A stretch of DNA of 64,000 nucleotides from an uncultured archaeon (GTDB lineage Archaea > Halobacteriota > Methanosarcinia > Methanosarcinales > Methanoperedenaceae), in contig CABMCA010000089.1 of NCBI GenBank assembly GCA_902384525.1, positions 1-64,000 on the forward strand, given 5' to 3'. The number at the start of each line of letters is the position of its first letter. Positions within the stretch are counted from its first letter, which is position 1. The position numbers were made by a program, and so were the translations under genes. Shown here piece by piece: positions 11,069-22,308 of the stretch. Under the pieces are notes generated by a model. The model was not told where the DNA came from and searched no databases. It worked only from the letters and a program-made list of their open reading frames with translations.

Positions 11069-12271
11069 GTGAGAATATTGGAAAAAAGCAGCTGTCCATG
11101 TTGTGGTTCAGAGGAAATTTCATCTATTTATGAAATAGATAACATACCCATTCATAGTGTCTTGTTATTTCAGACGAAAGAGAAAGCTCTAACATACCCA
11201 AAAGGAGATATAAAATTGGGATTTTGTGAAAATTGTGGTTTTATCTCAAACATTTCATTTGACCCGAGTTTACAGGAATATTCGGATGGATATGAATCAA
11301 CGCAAATTTATTCAACAACCTTTAATGTATTTGCCAGGAAATTAGCCCAAAGTTTGATTGACCGTTATTATCTACAGAGTAAGGACATAATTGAAATAGG
11401 GTGTGGGCAAGGTGAATTTCTGGAAATGCTCTGTGAACATGGGAAGAATCGCGGCATGGGTTTTGATCCGGCTTATACCCCCGGACGGAATGAGAACATG
11501 GAAAAGAATCAAGTGACCATCATAAAAGACTTTTATTCAGAAAAATACTCCAATATTCAATGCGACTTCCTTTGCTGCAGGATGACACTTGAACATATCT
11601 ATGAAACAGGAAATTTTATTGGAACTGTGAAGAAATCCATTCAGGACAAACCTGATACCATCGTATTTTTCCAGGTTCCCGATGTCAGACGAATCCTGAA
11701 AGACCAGGCATTTTGGGATATATATTATGAACACTGTTCGTATTTCAGTCCGGGATCTCTTGCTAAATTATTTAGAAATAATGGCTTTGAAATTATTGAT
11801 ATGTGGATAGATTATGACGATCAGTATATAATGTTAGGAGCACGATTGGGACATAGAGGGAAAATCAAATCATTACCAGCAGAAGAGGATATTATGCAGC
11901 TAAAAAGCCAGGTTGATTTATTCTCCAAAAACCATAAAAACCTTTTGAATACCTGGAAAAGCTATTTGGAAAAAGCAAAGACAGACGGTCGCAGAATAGT
12001 TATCTGGGGAGGAGGTTCCAAAGGCGTAGCGTTTCTCACAACTCTCCACATTATTAAGGAGATAGAATATGTAGTTGATATCAATCCAAATAAACATGGA
12101 ACATATATGGCCGGCACAGGGCAGCAGATCGTTTCTCCTGAATTTTTAGTGCAGTACAATCCTGATATAGTAATAGTTATGAATCCAATTTATTGTAATG
12201 AAATAAAGGAGTCCCTTGATAAAATGGGCATTAATGCAAAGCTCGAATCGGTTCAAATGTTTGGAAGATAG
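11069..12271 (+). CDS. Class I SAM C-methyltransferase (zinc-binding N-terminus, TylC3/NovU-like)
   Basis: CPCCGS...CENCG zinc-binding motif, SAM motif 'DIIEIGCGQGEFLEML', C-terminal 'IVIWGGGSKGVAFL...VVDINPNKHGTYMAGTGQQI'. GTG start. Confidence 0.85.
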   Translation: MRILEKSSCPCCGSEEISSIYEIDNIPIHSVLLFQTKEKALTYPKGDIKLGFCENCGFISNISFDPSLQEYSDGYESTQIYSTTFNVFARKLAQSLIDRYYLQSKDIIEIGCGQGEFLEMLCEHGKNRGMGFDPAYTPGRNENMEKNQVTIIKDFYSEKYSNIQCDFLCCRMTLEHIYETGNFIGTVKKSIQDKPDTIVFFQVPDVRRILKDQAFWDIYYEHCSYFSPGSLAKLFRNNGFEIIDMWIDYDDQYIMLGARLGHRGKIKSLPAEEDIMQLKSQVDLFSKNHKNLLNTWKSYLEKAKTDGRRIVIWGGGSKGVAFLTTLHIIKEIEYVVDINPNKHGTYMAGTGQQIVSPEFLVQYNPDIVIVMNPIYCNEIKESLDKMGINAKLESVQMFGR

Positions 12272-12289
12272 AGTAAACAGGAGGAAATT

Positions 12290-13474
12290 TTGGGAAAAAA
12301 AAATATCGAAAGTATATGTCCTTCATGCAAATCATCAAATACCAATATCTTTCTTAATATTCCAAAAGTTCCTGTTCATTGCAACCTTCTCTGGGAAACA
12401 AGTGACGACGCCTTAAGAGCCCCAATGTCTGAGATTATCCTGGGGTTTTGTGGAGACTGTGAACATATTTTCAATTGTGCTTTTGATCCTGCCCTAATGG
12501 AATATACACAACAATATGAAAATTCATTACATTTTTCCCCGTATTTCCAGGATTATGCCAGGGAATTAGCGGATAGACTGATCGAAACTTATGATTTACA
12601 TGGAAAAAGTATCATAGAAATCGGATGTGGAAAAGGAGAGTTTTTGAAGTTGCTGTGTGAATGGGGTGGAAATCGGGGAGTTGGATTTGATTCAAGTTAT
12701 GAAAACGTTGGGGAGACAGATAGTGATCTGGAAATTACTTTCATTAAAGATTTTTATTCTGATCGCTATTTAAATTACAGGTCTGATTTTATATGTTGCC
12801 GGCAGGTCCTGGAGCACATCCAGTATCCTTACGACTTTATGACCGATCTTAGAAGAATGATAGGGAACAAGGATACTATTGTTTTTTTTGAAGTGCCGAA
12901 TGTTGATTATACTTTGAAGGATCTTGGAATATGGGATTTGATTTATGAACATAGATCGTTTTTCAGCAGGAGTTCACTCATGTATTTGTTCAAAGCATGT
13001 GGATTCTCGGTTCGAGATGTCTCTGAAAGTTATGAAGGCCAGTTCCTGTGCATAGAAGCAGTGCCAGAGAAGCTGCATCCTGATACAAAAGGCGAACACG
13101 TATGCGATATGAAAATGAGACATAATGTTGAGAAGTTTACTGAAACATTCTGGGCCAGGATTGAAACATGGCAGGAGAAAGTCAGGATGATGGAACGATC
13201 GGGTCAGAAAGCAGTATTATGGGGCGCAGGCTCAAAGGGTGTCACATTCTTGAATATGATCGGGGGCAAAGATAAAATAAAATATGTTATCGATATCAAT
13301 CCACGCAAACAGGGAAAATATACTCCGGGAACCGGACATAAAATCCTGCCGCCAGAGTTCCTGCGGGAATTCAGGCCGGACATTGTGATAATAATGAATC
13401 CGGTATATATTAATGAAATTCAACAAATGCTGGATAGTTATGGATTATCAGCTCAATTGATGCCCGTTTTATGA
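12290..13474 (+). CDS. Class I SAM C-methyltransferase, tandem paralog
   Basis: CPSCKS...CGDCE, 'SIIEIGCGKGEFLKLL', 'VLWGAGSKGVTFLN...VIDINPRKQGKYTPGTGH'. Confidence 0.85.
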   Translation: MGKKNIESICPSCKSSNTNIFLNIPKVPVHCNLLWETSDDALRAPMSEIILGFCGDCEHIFNCAFDPALMEYTQQYENSLHFSPYFQDYARELADRLIETYDLHGKSIIEIGCGKGEFLKLLCEWGGNRGVGFDSSYENVGETDSDLEITFIKDFYSDRYLNYRSDFICCRQVLEHIQYPYDFMTDLRRMIGNKDTIVFFEVPNVDYTLKDLGIWDLIYEHRSFFSRSSLMYLFKACGFSVRDVSESYEGQFLCIEAVPEKLHPDTKGEHVCDMKMRHNVEKFTETFWARIETWQEKVRMMERSGQKAVLWGAGSKGVTFLNMIGGKDKIKYVIDINPRKQGKYTPGTGHKILPPEFLREFRPDIVIIMNPVYINEIQQMLDSYGLSAQLMPVL

Positions 13475-14442
13475 ATAGAATAGATGTAAGTATAGTCATT
13501 CCAACTTTCAACAGGCAGGAGTCATTAGTAAGGACTCTTGATTCATTATTCAATCAAACATATCCGCAGGAAAATTTTGAAATAATTGTTGTGGATGGCG
13601 GAAATGACGATACGGAAAAAATAATAAGAGATATTGAAAAAAGTCATCCGAATATTCGATATATCAAACAGTATGATCGGGGCGCTTCGTCAGCAAGAAA
13701 TCTTGGAATTAATAATTCCAGAGGGGAAATAGTAGGTTTCACGGATGATGACTGCGTTGTAGATCCGGGTTGGATCGAACACGCAGTAAGATCGCTGCAA
13801 AACCTGGAATTTTGTGGAGTACAAGGGATAATCCTTCCTGAAAAAAAGATTCAATTGAAGAATAAAATATGGGGTTATGCGGATGTACCGACATGCACAG
13901 GGAAAGAAAATTATTTTTCATTTCCCACATGTAATATTTTTTACAGGAAGAAATATCTTATTGAGATTTCAGGTTTTGACAAAGAACTGACATATTCTGA
14001 GGACGATGATTTAGCATTCCGCCTGATCGAAAAAGGTTATAAAATTCATTTTAATAAAAATATGATAGTTTATCATGAAGTAAGATACTTAAACATAATT
14101 AAATATGTCTTTAAAAGATTAAAAAGAAAAGAAACAGTTCCACTGTTTTTCAAAAAACATCCGAAATTCAGGGACAGGTTTTTTCTTAAAACATTTGTAC
14201 CATCCCATGTATATATTATTTTTGCGATTGGAACATTAATAATTTATTTGTTAAATCTGGATATTACCATTCCAGTATTGTTTACCCTGTTCGCTTTTTT
14301 GGCCACAAGAGTTTTTATTGATCAAAAGTATAAAATGATGCCGGTTAGAGTACTATTTTTTTGGAGATATTTCATTATAGACTTTGCAAGTGTATATTAT
14401 CATGTAAAAGGCAGTATAAAATATAAGAGTCTATTGATTTAA
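13471..14442 (+). CDS. Glycosyltransferase family 2
   Basis: 'VSIVIPTFNRQESLVRTLDSLFNQTYPQENFEIIVVDGG...GFTDDDC', C-terminal TM segments; 4-nt overlap with the upstream gene. Confidence 0.9.
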   Translation: MNRIDVSIVIPTFNRQESLVRTLDSLFNQTYPQENFEIIVVDGGNDDTEKIIRDIEKSHPNIRYIKQYDRGASSARNLGINNSRGEIVGFTDDDCVVDPGWIEHAVRSLQNLEFCGVQGIILPEKKIQLKNKIWGYADVPTCTGKENYFSFPTCNIFYRKKYLIEISGFDKELTYSEDDDLAFRLIEKGYKIHFNKNMIVYHEVRYLNIIKYVFKRLKRKETVPLFFKKHPKFRDRFFLKTFVPSHVYIIFAIGTLIIYLLNLDITIPVLFTLFAFLATRVFIDQKYKMMPVRVLFFWRYFIIDFASVYYHVKGSIKYKSLLI

Positions 14443-14603
14443 TCCATAACTTGTCCATTTTAAAAAACATATGTTTCAAGGTGCATCCGAACCTGCCACA
14501 AGTCCATGATGAGCAAATTGATATTCACATTTAAATACTACCTTAACCATAACCTGAATCGATAGTGTATCGAACAATAGATATTAAATAATAATTCCAA
14601 GGT

Positions 14604-15383
14604 GTGATTTTAATGAAAGTTGCAATTCTTGCCGGTGGATACGGCACACGTTTAGCAGAAGAGACAGAAATAAGACCAAAGCCACTGGTAGAGATCGGAG
14701 GAAAGCCGATCCTGTGGCATATCATGATGCACTATGCTCACTATGGCTTCAAAGATTTTGTTATCGCCCTGGGATATAAAGGTGAAGCAATAAAAAAGTA
14801 CATGGTAGATTATTGTTCATTGAATAGTGATCTGACCATCGACCTTAAGTCAGGCAAAATAGAGATGGATGACGGCTATAAACCCGACTGGAAGGTTAAA
14901 CTTGTTGATACGGGGACAAATACCCAGACCGGGGGCAGGATCAAAAGACTGGCGCAGCACCTTGGAAATGAGACATTTATGTTAACCTGGGGGGATGGAG
15001 TATCTGATGTTAATCTTAAAGAGCTTCTGGCATTTCATCGCTCACATGGGAAATTAGCTACACTGACAGCTGTAAGACCTCCTGCGCGTTACGGCCACCT
15101 GAAATTTGATAATAACAGGATAACAGAATTCACTGAAAAACCCCAGACAGGTGAAGGCTGGATAAACGGGGCTTTTTTTGTGCTTGATCCGGATGTTTTT
15201 GATTATATCACAGGAGATGAAATAGTCTGGGAGAAAGAACCGCTGGAAGGACTTGCCAGGGACGGACAATTGATGGCCTATCAGCACACATCTTTCTGGC
15301 AATGTATGGATACCTTGCGTGAGAAATATATACTGGAGAAACTATGGCAAAGCGGAAAAGCCCCCTGGAAAATATGGGAGTGA
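14604..15383 (+). CDS. rfbF: Glucose-1-phosphate cytidylyltransferase
   Basis: '[45 protein letters not shown]' diagnostic for RfbF; '[28 protein letters not shown]'. ATG at 14613 is an alternative start. Confidence 0.93.
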   Translation: MILMKVAILAGGYGTRLAEETEIRPKPLVEIGGKPILWHIMMHYAHYGFKDFVIALGYKGEAIKKYMVDYCSLNSDLTIDLKSGKIEMDDGYKPDWKVKLVDTGTNTQTGGRIKRLAQHLGNETFMLTWGDGVSDVNLKELLAFHRSHGKLATLTAVRPPARYGHLKFDNNRITEFTEKPQTGEGWINGAFFVLDPDVFDYITGDEIVWEKEPLEGLARDGQLMAYQHTSFWQCMDTLREKYILEKLWQSGKAPWKIWE

Positions 15384-15387
15384 TAAA

Positions 15388-16449
15388 ATGAAAGTATTAG
15401 TGACAGGACATAACGGTTATGTAGGTACGGTCATGATGCCCATGTTAATTAAAGCAGGGTATGATGTTACAGGACTTGATTCAAACCTGTATAAAGGATC
15501 AACATTTGGAGAAATGATTAAAACGCAAGATTATCCTGAAATAGAAAAAGATATCCGGGATATCCAGTCTTCTGACCTGAAAGGATTTGAGGCCATAATT
15601 CACCTGGCTGGCCTTTCAAATGACCCTCTGGGGGATCTGAATCCGGATTTGACGTTTGAAATCAATCACAAAGCATCAGTGCGATTGGCAAAACTTGGTA
15701 AAAACGCTGGCGTAAAACGTTTCATTTTTTCATCGTCGTGCAGTAATTATGGGGCAGGCGGCCAGGATTGGCTGGATGAAAAATCGCCTTTTAATCCTGT
15801 TACACCATATGGCACATCCAAGGTTCGTGTTGAACAGGAGGTAGCCAAACTTGCAGATGATGGTTTCAGCCCGACTTTCTTGCGAAGCGGTACTGCATAT
15901 GGCGTCTCACCGCGCCTGCGTTTTGACCTGGTATTGAATAATCTGCTGGCCTGGGCATTTACCACGGGAAAGGTCTTTCTAAAAAGCGATGGCCTGGCAT
16001 GGCGTCCGATCGTGCATATCCGGGATATGTCGCTTGCTTTCCTATCTGCCCTGGATGCCCCTATCGACCTTGTCCATAATGAGGCGTTCAATGTGGGCCG
16101 GACAGAAGAAAATTATCGCGTACGAGATCTGGCTGATATTGTTGCAGAAACAGTACCTGGCAGTAAAATAGAATACTCCTCAGGAGCAGAACCGGATAAA
16201 CGTAACTATCGTGTGTTATGTAATAAAATAGCAGAAACGCTTCCAGGGTATAAACCTTGCTGGACTGCCAGACAGGGTGCAAAAGAATTGTATGAAACTT
16301 ATAAGAAAATTGGACTTCGCCAGGAAGAATTTGAAGGATCTCGCTATCGGCGTGTAGACCATATCAAGCAATTGTTAAGCAGCGGCCTTTTAGATGATAC
16401 CCTTCGCTGGACTAAAAATGGAAAAAATGCTAAAAGCCAGGAGAATTAA
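15388..16449 (+). CDS. NAD-dependent epimerase/dehydratase (extended SDR)
   Basis: '[16 protein letters not shown]' Rossmann motif, 'YGTSK' active site. Confidence 0.9.
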   Translation: MKVLVTGHNGYVGTVMMPMLIKAGYDVTGLDSNLYKGSTFGEMIKTQDYPEIEKDIRDIQSSDLKGFEAIIHLAGLSNDPLGDLNPDLTFEINHKASVRLAKLGKNAGVKRFIFSSSCSNYGAGGQDWLDEKSPFNPVTPYGTSKVRVEQEVAKLADDGFSPTFLRSGTAYGVSPRLRFDLVLNNLLAWAFTTGKVFLKSDGLAWRPIVHIRDMSLAFLSALDAPIDLVHNEAFNVGRTEENYRVRDLADIVAETVPGSKIEYSSGAEPDKRNYRVLCNKIAETLPGYKPCWTARQGAKELYETYKKIGLRQEEFEGSRYRRVDHIKQLLSSGLLDDTLRWTKNGKNAKSQEN

Positions 16450-16452
16450 ATA

Positions 16453-17682
16453 ATGGCTCGATCAAAGCCCGCATGTTTTTCCTGCGCAAATACCCAATTG
16501 CGATCAATATTGAATTATGGCCAGACACCCATTGCTGATCGTCTGCTCACTAAAGAAAAATTAGGGGAACCGGAAATAACGGCACCTCTGGAACTTGTTT
16601 TTTGTCCTGAATGCAGATTAGTGCAAATAACTGAATCCGTATCTCCGGAAATCCTGTTTGTTAAGGATTATCCCTATTTCTCTTCAGTATCACCTGCGCT
16701 GCTTGAGCATTTCAGGAAGAGTGCCGGGGCAATAATCGGGTCAAGAAAACTAAACTTCAAAAGCCTGGTAATTGAAGCTGCAAGTAATGATGGCTATATG
16801 CTGAAAAATTTCGTCAAAATGGGTATTCCTGTGTTGGGTATCGATCCTGCCCAGGATCCTGCAGAAGCTGCCACGAAGGCGGGCATCCCGACCCTTTGCA
16901 CTTTCTTTGACAGGGATTTAGCAGTCAAACTTAAGAACGAAGGCCGCATGGCAGATGTTTTCCTGGCCAACAATGTCCTTGCCCATGTTCCCGATCTTAA
17001 TGGTTTTGTTGAAGGGTTAAAAATGCTATTAAAGGATACAGGCGTTGCTGTAATGGAGGTTCATTATGTGGCCGACCTTGTTGACCACCACGAATTTGAC
17101 ACTGTGTATCACCAGCACCTGTGCTATTTTTCAGTTACTGCATTAGATAATCTGTTCAGGAAGCATGGTCTTTTCCTGAATAAAGTTGAACGTATTTCTA
17201 CCTACGGCGGATCATTGCGTTTGTTTGTGGAACACCATGAAAATGTGAGTGAGTCTGTAAGTTCGCTCCTTGAAGAAGAGTCAAATAAAGGGGTCGACCA
17301 GATCGATTATTTCCTGGATTTTGCAGATCAGGCACATGAAATGAAGGATTCCCTTGTAAAGCTTTTACATGACCTGAAGCAGAAAGGAAATAGAATAGTC
17401 GCTTATGGGGCAGCTGCAAAAGCAACGACATTCCTCAGCTATTGTGGACTGGGGAAGGATCAGCTGGATTATATAATTGACTTGAACCAGTTCAAACAGG
17501 GTCGCTATATGGGAGGAAACCATCTCCAGATCGTACCACCAACAAAGCTTGCACAGGACATGCCGGATTATGTCCTGCTGCTTGCATGGAATTTTGCAGA
17601 TGAGATATTAAAGCAGCAGGCAGCTTACAGGGAAAAGGGTGGTAAATTTATCATTCCGATCCCTAATCCAAAAATCGTATAA
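16453..17682 (+). CDS. Class I SAM C-methyltransferase (TylC3/NDP-hexose type)
   Basis: [25 protein letters not shown]...CPECRLVQ zinc-binding domain; '[15 protein letters not shown]'; '[15 protein letters not shown]'. Confidence 0.9.
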   Translation: MARSKPACFSCANTQLRSILNYGQTPIADRLLTKEKLGEPEITAPLELVFCPECRLVQITESVSPEILFVKDYPYFSSVSPALLEHFRKSAGAIIGSRKLNFKSLVIEAASNDGYMLKNFVKMGIPVLGIDPAQDPAEAATKAGIPTLCTFFDRDLAVKLKNEGRMADVFLANNVLAHVPDLNGFVEGLKMLLKDTGVAVMEVHYVADLVDHHEFDTVYHQHLCYFSVTALDNLFRKHGLFLNKVERISTYGGSLRLFVEHHENVSESVSSLLEEESNKGVDQIDYFLDFADQAHEMKDSLVKLLHDLKQKGNRIVAYGAAAKATTFLSYCGLGKDQLDYIIDLNQFKQGRYMGGNHLQIVPPTKLAQDMPDYVLLLAWNFADEILKQQAAYREKGGKFIIPIPNPKIV

Positions 17683-17711
17683 TTTATTATAGTGTGGATA
17701 GATAAAACCGT

Positions 17712-18998
17712 ATGAAAACCGTAATCATCGGAGGAGGACTTGCAGGTCTTGCTGCTGCGTACAGGCTTGCAGGAAAAGATGAAGTAGTGATCATCGAAAA
17801 AGAACCTGAACTTGGAGGTATGGCTTCAAGCTACAGTATAAAAAGTACGGAATTTTATCATTATCGTATTGAAAAATATTATCACCATATCTTTGCAAGC
17901 GATAAAGAACTTATAGCTCTTATTAATGAACTGGGGACCGGCAATAAGCTTGAATGGCTGCGTGGAACCACCGGATATTTTTTTAACGGGAAGATTTATC
18001 CAATGAATACGCCGTTTGAAATCCTGAAAGCTTTGCCTTTCATGGATGTCATAAGATTGACACTGCTTGTCCTGAAAGCTAAGACCATAAAGGACAGGAC
18101 TGCTTTTGATGATATCACAGCAAAAAAATGGATCATAGACACAGCAGGTGAATCAGTATATAATAATTTTTTCGAGCCGCTATTGTCAAGTAAATTTGGG
18201 GATAATAAAGAGAAAGTGTCTGCCGCCTGGCTACTGGGACGGGTGCAGATCCGTTCGAACAGAGGCGCAAAAGGCGAAAAGCTTGGGTACATGCGCGGGG
18301 GTTTTTATGCTATTGTTGAAGCAATGGCTGATGCCATACGGAAAAAAGGGGGTAAAATAATCAATGGAAGCGTATCGAATATTCAGATAAAGGATGGTTG
18401 TGTAAGAGGCATCGTTGCAGGCGGAAAAATCATCGATTGCGATAGAGTTATTTCAACTGTAGCTCCTCATGTTCTTAAAAAAATAATTGATCCGCAGCTC
18501 CTTGGACTTGACCTGAATATAAGTTATCAGGGGACTGCCTGTGCACTTTTCGGCTTAAAGGAAACGCTCATGGATGAAGTCTATTGGCTGAATATTAAGG
18601 AGAATGTTCCTTTTGGTGCAGTGATAGAGCATACTAATTTTATTCCGTTATCTGATTATGGCGAACATCTTGTATACGTTACTTCATATTTCCAGAATCC
18701 TGATAGTCCTCTCTGGAGTTTGAAAGATGAAGAGGTCATCGAACTATACCTGAAAGGTCTTGAAAAACTGTTTCCAGGATCCAGGGAAAAAGTTAAGTGG
18801 TGGCGACTTCGAAGGGATATGGATACTGCGCCTGTTTATGAAGTTGGGTATGGGAAGAAAGTACTTCAATACAGGACTAAGATCAAAGGGCTTTATCTTG
18901 CAGGTATGTTCTCAGAAGCGAATTATCCTGAGAGAAGCATGAATGGATCGATCTTAGCAGGATTTAAGTGTGCTGATGAAATAATAAAAGCGCCCTAA
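17712..18998 (+). CDS. NAD(P)/FAD-dependent oxidoreductase (UDP-galactopyranose mutase/amine oxidase-like fold)
   Basis: 'MKTVIIGGGLAGLAAAYRLAGKDEVVIIEKEPELGGMASS'; C-terminal 'GLYLAGMFSEANYPERSMNGSILAG'. Confidence 0.88.
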   Translation: MKTVIIGGGLAGLAAAYRLAGKDEVVIIEKEPELGGMASSYSIKSTEFYHYRIEKYYHHIFASDKELIALINELGTGNKLEWLRGTTGYFFNGKIYPMNTPFEILKALPFMDVIRLTLLVLKAKTIKDRTAFDDITAKKWIIDTAGESVYNNFFEPLLSSKFGDNKEKVSAAWLLGRVQIRSNRGAKGEKLGYMRGGFYAIVEAMADAIRKKGGKIINGSVSNIQIKDGCVRGIVAGGKIIDCDRVISTVAPHVLKKIIDPQLLGLDLNISYQGTACALFGLKETLMDEVYWLNIKENVPFGAVIEHTNFIPLSDYGEHLVYVTSYFQNPDSPLWSLKDEEVIELYLKGLEKLFPGSREKVKWWRLRRDMDTAPVYEVGYGKKVLQYRTKIKGLYLAGMFSEANYPERSMNGSILAGFKCADEIIKAP

Positions 18999-19014
18999 AA
19001 ATATTTAAAGTCTG

Positions 19015-19332
19015 TTATTGTCCGCTATTTTTACCCTCTTCATAAAGGATTTTTTCCTTTTCTCTCTTCAAGTCCATTTCACGGCGCACGATGGCTTTCA
19101 TTGCTTCCGAGGGTTTTACGGTCACCTGTATCCTGTGCTTCCTGTCAATCATATAGGCAGCATAACCATAGACCATATATGCAATGAATGCTGCCGGGAT
19201 AATGAATAACCATCCTGCGGTAAAGGCAAGGAATGTTTCAGCCGGGTAATAATATGCCGATACCATAGAGGCACCCCCAAGAAACAGGGCTGCAATGTAT
19301 TTTATTCGATCATCCATAAAAATCACACTCAC
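19015..19332 (-). CDS. Small two-TM membrane protein, unknown function
   Basis: 105 aa, two hydrophobic segments and a charged C-terminus. Confidence 0.55.
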   Translation of the reverse strand: MSVIFMDDRIKYIAALFLGGASMVSAYYYPAETFLAFTAGWLFIIPAAFIAYMVYGYAAYMIDRKHRIQVTVKPSEAMKAIVRREMDLKREKEKILYEEGKNSGQ

Positions 19333-19812
19333 ACATCATTGTGTAATGACAATGTTAAAAGAATATTTGGCGACGGATTTAGTGGTTATGAACCTGTTGC
19401 GTCACGATCTTTAAGATATGCACTTTTTGAGCCATGTTATTTGGAATATGAACTTTATCTGCCACATGACCAATTATTGAGAATTAATTGGATTGTTATC
19501 ATGATTTTAACTCGTTACATCAGCAATGATTTCAAATAATTCATTGTCTGGCTTTTGAAGCGCTTTTTTTCGTTCAATGTCCGTTAATTGATGATAAATG
19601 ACTAACTCAAAGAATATTACTGAAGCTGGAACGAACAAAGAAAGAATTGCAAGACTCCGATCTTACCTTTCATTTTTTCCATCCTTTCATCATTTCAGGA
19701 GACACTTATGATTTTGCATATATCCTGTATTTCTGCTGTTCATATTTAGGCCATCGCAGAAGCTGTACCAAATATCAGTAATATCCCGAAGACACTGGCT
19801 ATAATTATCGTA

Positions 19813-19947
19813 TTATTTCTTGATAATATCTCCGCATGCCAGTATATATTCAGTCACATTTCCAATAATATCGATCGCTTCAATCTTCTGCTTTCCGTGT
19901 TCTGGGCAGAATAGCTTTTGACGTTTATTTATTGTTTCCATTTTTAT
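19813..19947 (-). CDS. Small protein with two cysteines, unknown
   Basis: Likely METINKRQKLFCPEHGKQKIEAIDIIGNVTEYILACGDIIKK (internal start of ORF 19813..20040; start approximate). Confidence 0.3.
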   Translation of the reverse strand: MKMETINKRQKLFCPEHGKQKIEAIDIIGNVTEYILACGDIIKK

Positions 19948-20148
19948 ACCTCCATTCAAATGTTTATAATATCCATCATAGGTGGTCATATCGTATATAT
20001 ACGAACGATTACCTATATAGTTTACGCTGAGTGTAAACAAATTTCAAGGCTATAAATCGAAATAACCACGTCCATGACTGACTCGTTTCGGAAGACTGCT
20101 CATACAATGGAAAAGAAAATTGAGAAAAATAAAAATAGCCCCTGGAAA

Positions 20149-21573
20149 TCAGGGACTTGAAAGTGACTTAAGATATTCTACCAGATCATTCTTCTCAGGA
20201 TTGGTCAACCCAAGGCCAAATGCCTTATCGTAATGATTTACAACATCTAACAATGTTTTAAAGCGACCATCATGGTAGAAGCGACCCTTGTTCTCAGGTT
20301 TCATGAACACGCCACGTTCTCTTACAAATATTCCTCCCAGGTTCATTGTCTTATAAACACCATCTGGTGCCCTGTCTGCCTGGAAACTATCTATTCCAAT
20401 TTCAGATGGAGTATGCAGGTTCCAACCTGGCTCTGTCCAGAGAGGTTCAGAATGACAATTGTTACACATAGCTTTTCCACTGAATAGTTCATCTCCTCGA
20501 GATGCAGCGCCTGCATCAAAGTCTATGCCTGCCTGTGGTTCCGGAGATGGTAGTGCAAGCTGATAGAATTGAAGAGCTGGAAGTTTGGATGTTACCAGAT
20601 CGTCATCAGGATTTATTCTTATATCTCCAAAGCCATTAGCAGCAGCTATCGGAAACTTTGCAGCATTATTCAATCGAGGATCAAAGAACCTTCCCTTTCC
20701 ATGCATTTCGAGAACTGCAACGAAGGCGTTCCAGTATGGTATTGAACCCCATGATCCTGTCCATGTATGCTGGTTGAATCCAGCCAGGCCATAAGCGTTC
20801 GGGATCAATGTAGCTCCAGGTACATTTGTACCGGTTACAACGCCATCAGTGACTTGCTGGGGATTAAATGCTTTTCCATCCAGGAAAAGCTCTGCATCAA
20901 ACTTACCAGGTCCCCAACTATTAAGTACTGTTCTCACAGTTGGTTCATTCGTATTCAGAAGGGTGGCAACAGAAGACAGGTCAGGAGACAGATTTACAAC
21001 TGCTCCTACATTTAGATCTCGATTTGCCCAGCCATCTAGCCTGTGACCAATACCAGGTGCAAATGAATCATCTACTGTTGAGTGACACAAAGCGCATGTA
21101 ATTCCAACTGAACTTAGTTTTCCGGTTTTATCAAATGAACCATTAATCCCGACAACAGCATTCAGTTTAAGCAGTGCAAGAGTTGTAGCCGGGTCATTGA
21201 GGTCAACCTTGCCTTTTTTGAGGTTTTCGATAAGAGGCTGTGGAAGCGCATCTACATCTACTTTTAAGCCCACTGCCAGAGCTGTGCCTGGGCTCACGCC
21301 TGGACCTATTCCTCCATTAGCTTTTCCGGCAATTGCCGTATGAAGTTTGAGTGTATCTCCCCAGAAAGCTTCATCGCCAAAAGTATCAAAACGGAAGATT
21401 TGTCTGCCATCTAAAAACAACTGTTGTGCATTTTCCATGGCCAGATCTTTTTTCATGTGCCCGGGAACATCCACATTATTGCTTTTTGAGGCACCTGCGT
21501 TCAAACTAGCGAAACCCGCAAAGCCCACAATAATGAGAGCTACGACTAAAATACCAATTAAATTTTTCTTCAT
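20149..21573 (-). CDS. Exported di-heme cytochrome c (cytochrome c peroxidase/MauG-like)
   Basis: Signal peptide 'MKKNLIGILVVALIIVGFAGFASLNAGA'; two CxxCH sites (CALCHS, CNNCHS); C-terminal 'GRFYHDGRFKTLLDVVNHYDKAFGL' typical of di-heme CCP. ORF extends to 21645; ATG at 21573 preferred. Confidence 0.85.
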   Translation of the reverse strand: MKKNLIGILVVALIIVGFAGFASLNAGASKSNNVDVPGHMKKDLAMENAQQLFLDGRQIFRFDTFGDEAFWGDTLKLHTAIAGKANGGIGPGVSPGTALAVGLKVDVDALPQPLIENLKKGKVDLNDPATTLALLKLNAVVGINGSFDKTGKLSSVGITCALCHSTVDDSFAPGIGHRLDGWANRDLNVGAVVNLSPDLSSVATLLNTNEPTVRTVLNSWGPGKFDAELFLDGKAFNPQQVTDGVVTGTNVPGATLIPNAYGLAGFNQHTWTGSWGSIPYWNAFVAVLEMHGKGRFFDPRLNNAAKFPIAAANGFGDIRINPDDDLVTSKLPALQFYQLALPSPEPQAGIDFDAGAASRGDELFSGKAMCNNCHSEPLWTEPGWNLHTPSEIGIDSFQADRAPDGVYKTMNLGGIFVRERGVFMKPENKGRFYHDGRFKTLLDVVNHYDKAFGLGLTNPEKNDLVEYLKSLSSP

Positions 21574-21619
21574 ATTCTTTCTCCATTTAATTTGTCCCTG
21601 TATTATTGTACGCCTTCTC

Positions 21620-22308
21620 CTACTTAGCATTGGAACTGACAACATTGAAGAAAAGGTAGATGTTTGTTATTACAGGACCTTGCACCTTTCCTAGTTTAGC
21701 AGCAGCTTGAAGAGCTTCATTAGAAGTAAGGCAACCTGTGCCAGCACTACATTCGCCTGTCTTCGGATTTGGCCAGATAGTTGGATCTGTAACTGCCCAT
21801 ACCTCCAATTTCCACCATCCGCCTTGAGCTGATTTCTGTCCATGGCCGCTGATTATGTGGCTGTGTATCGGTACTGGACTAACAATTCCTGAAATCGCAT
21901 TGGTAGTAAATGCCGGATGATTGATGCATTTGAGACTTGATGTGGTATCCGGGCATTGAGTGAAATTATTTGCTCCTAATGCTGGATTTACTAATTCTTC
22001 AGGACTCAAGAATGCAGGCACTATCACGTTTAGCTGATTGCTTGCGACATCTGGAACAGGATCTACTATCGCATCAGTACCTATTTACAAGGACTGAATG
22101 TAGCATTTGTTGCAGGTCCGGGTGAATCACAGAAATAAATCTGCGAATACTGGATCGTAACTACTTTGCCATCGTCAAAAGCCAAAGTTGTTCCTATACT
22201 TTCCGGCGCACGGGACTTCCCCGCGGCGGAAACACCTTGAATTGTCATTGGTATTATTATTGCTAAGGCTACCAATAGCAAAATGTTTCTTATATTCTTT
22301 ATATTCAT
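21620..22308 (-). pseudogene. Exported protein of unknown function, apparently one gene split by a single-base frameshift
   Basis: ORF 22081..22308 has a signal peptide and ends ...NATFSPCK*. Restoring one A in the AAA run near 22084-22086 gives ...SPCKIGTDAIVDPVPDVASNQLNVIVPAFLSPEE..., continuous with ORF 21620..22027. Confidence 0.6.
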
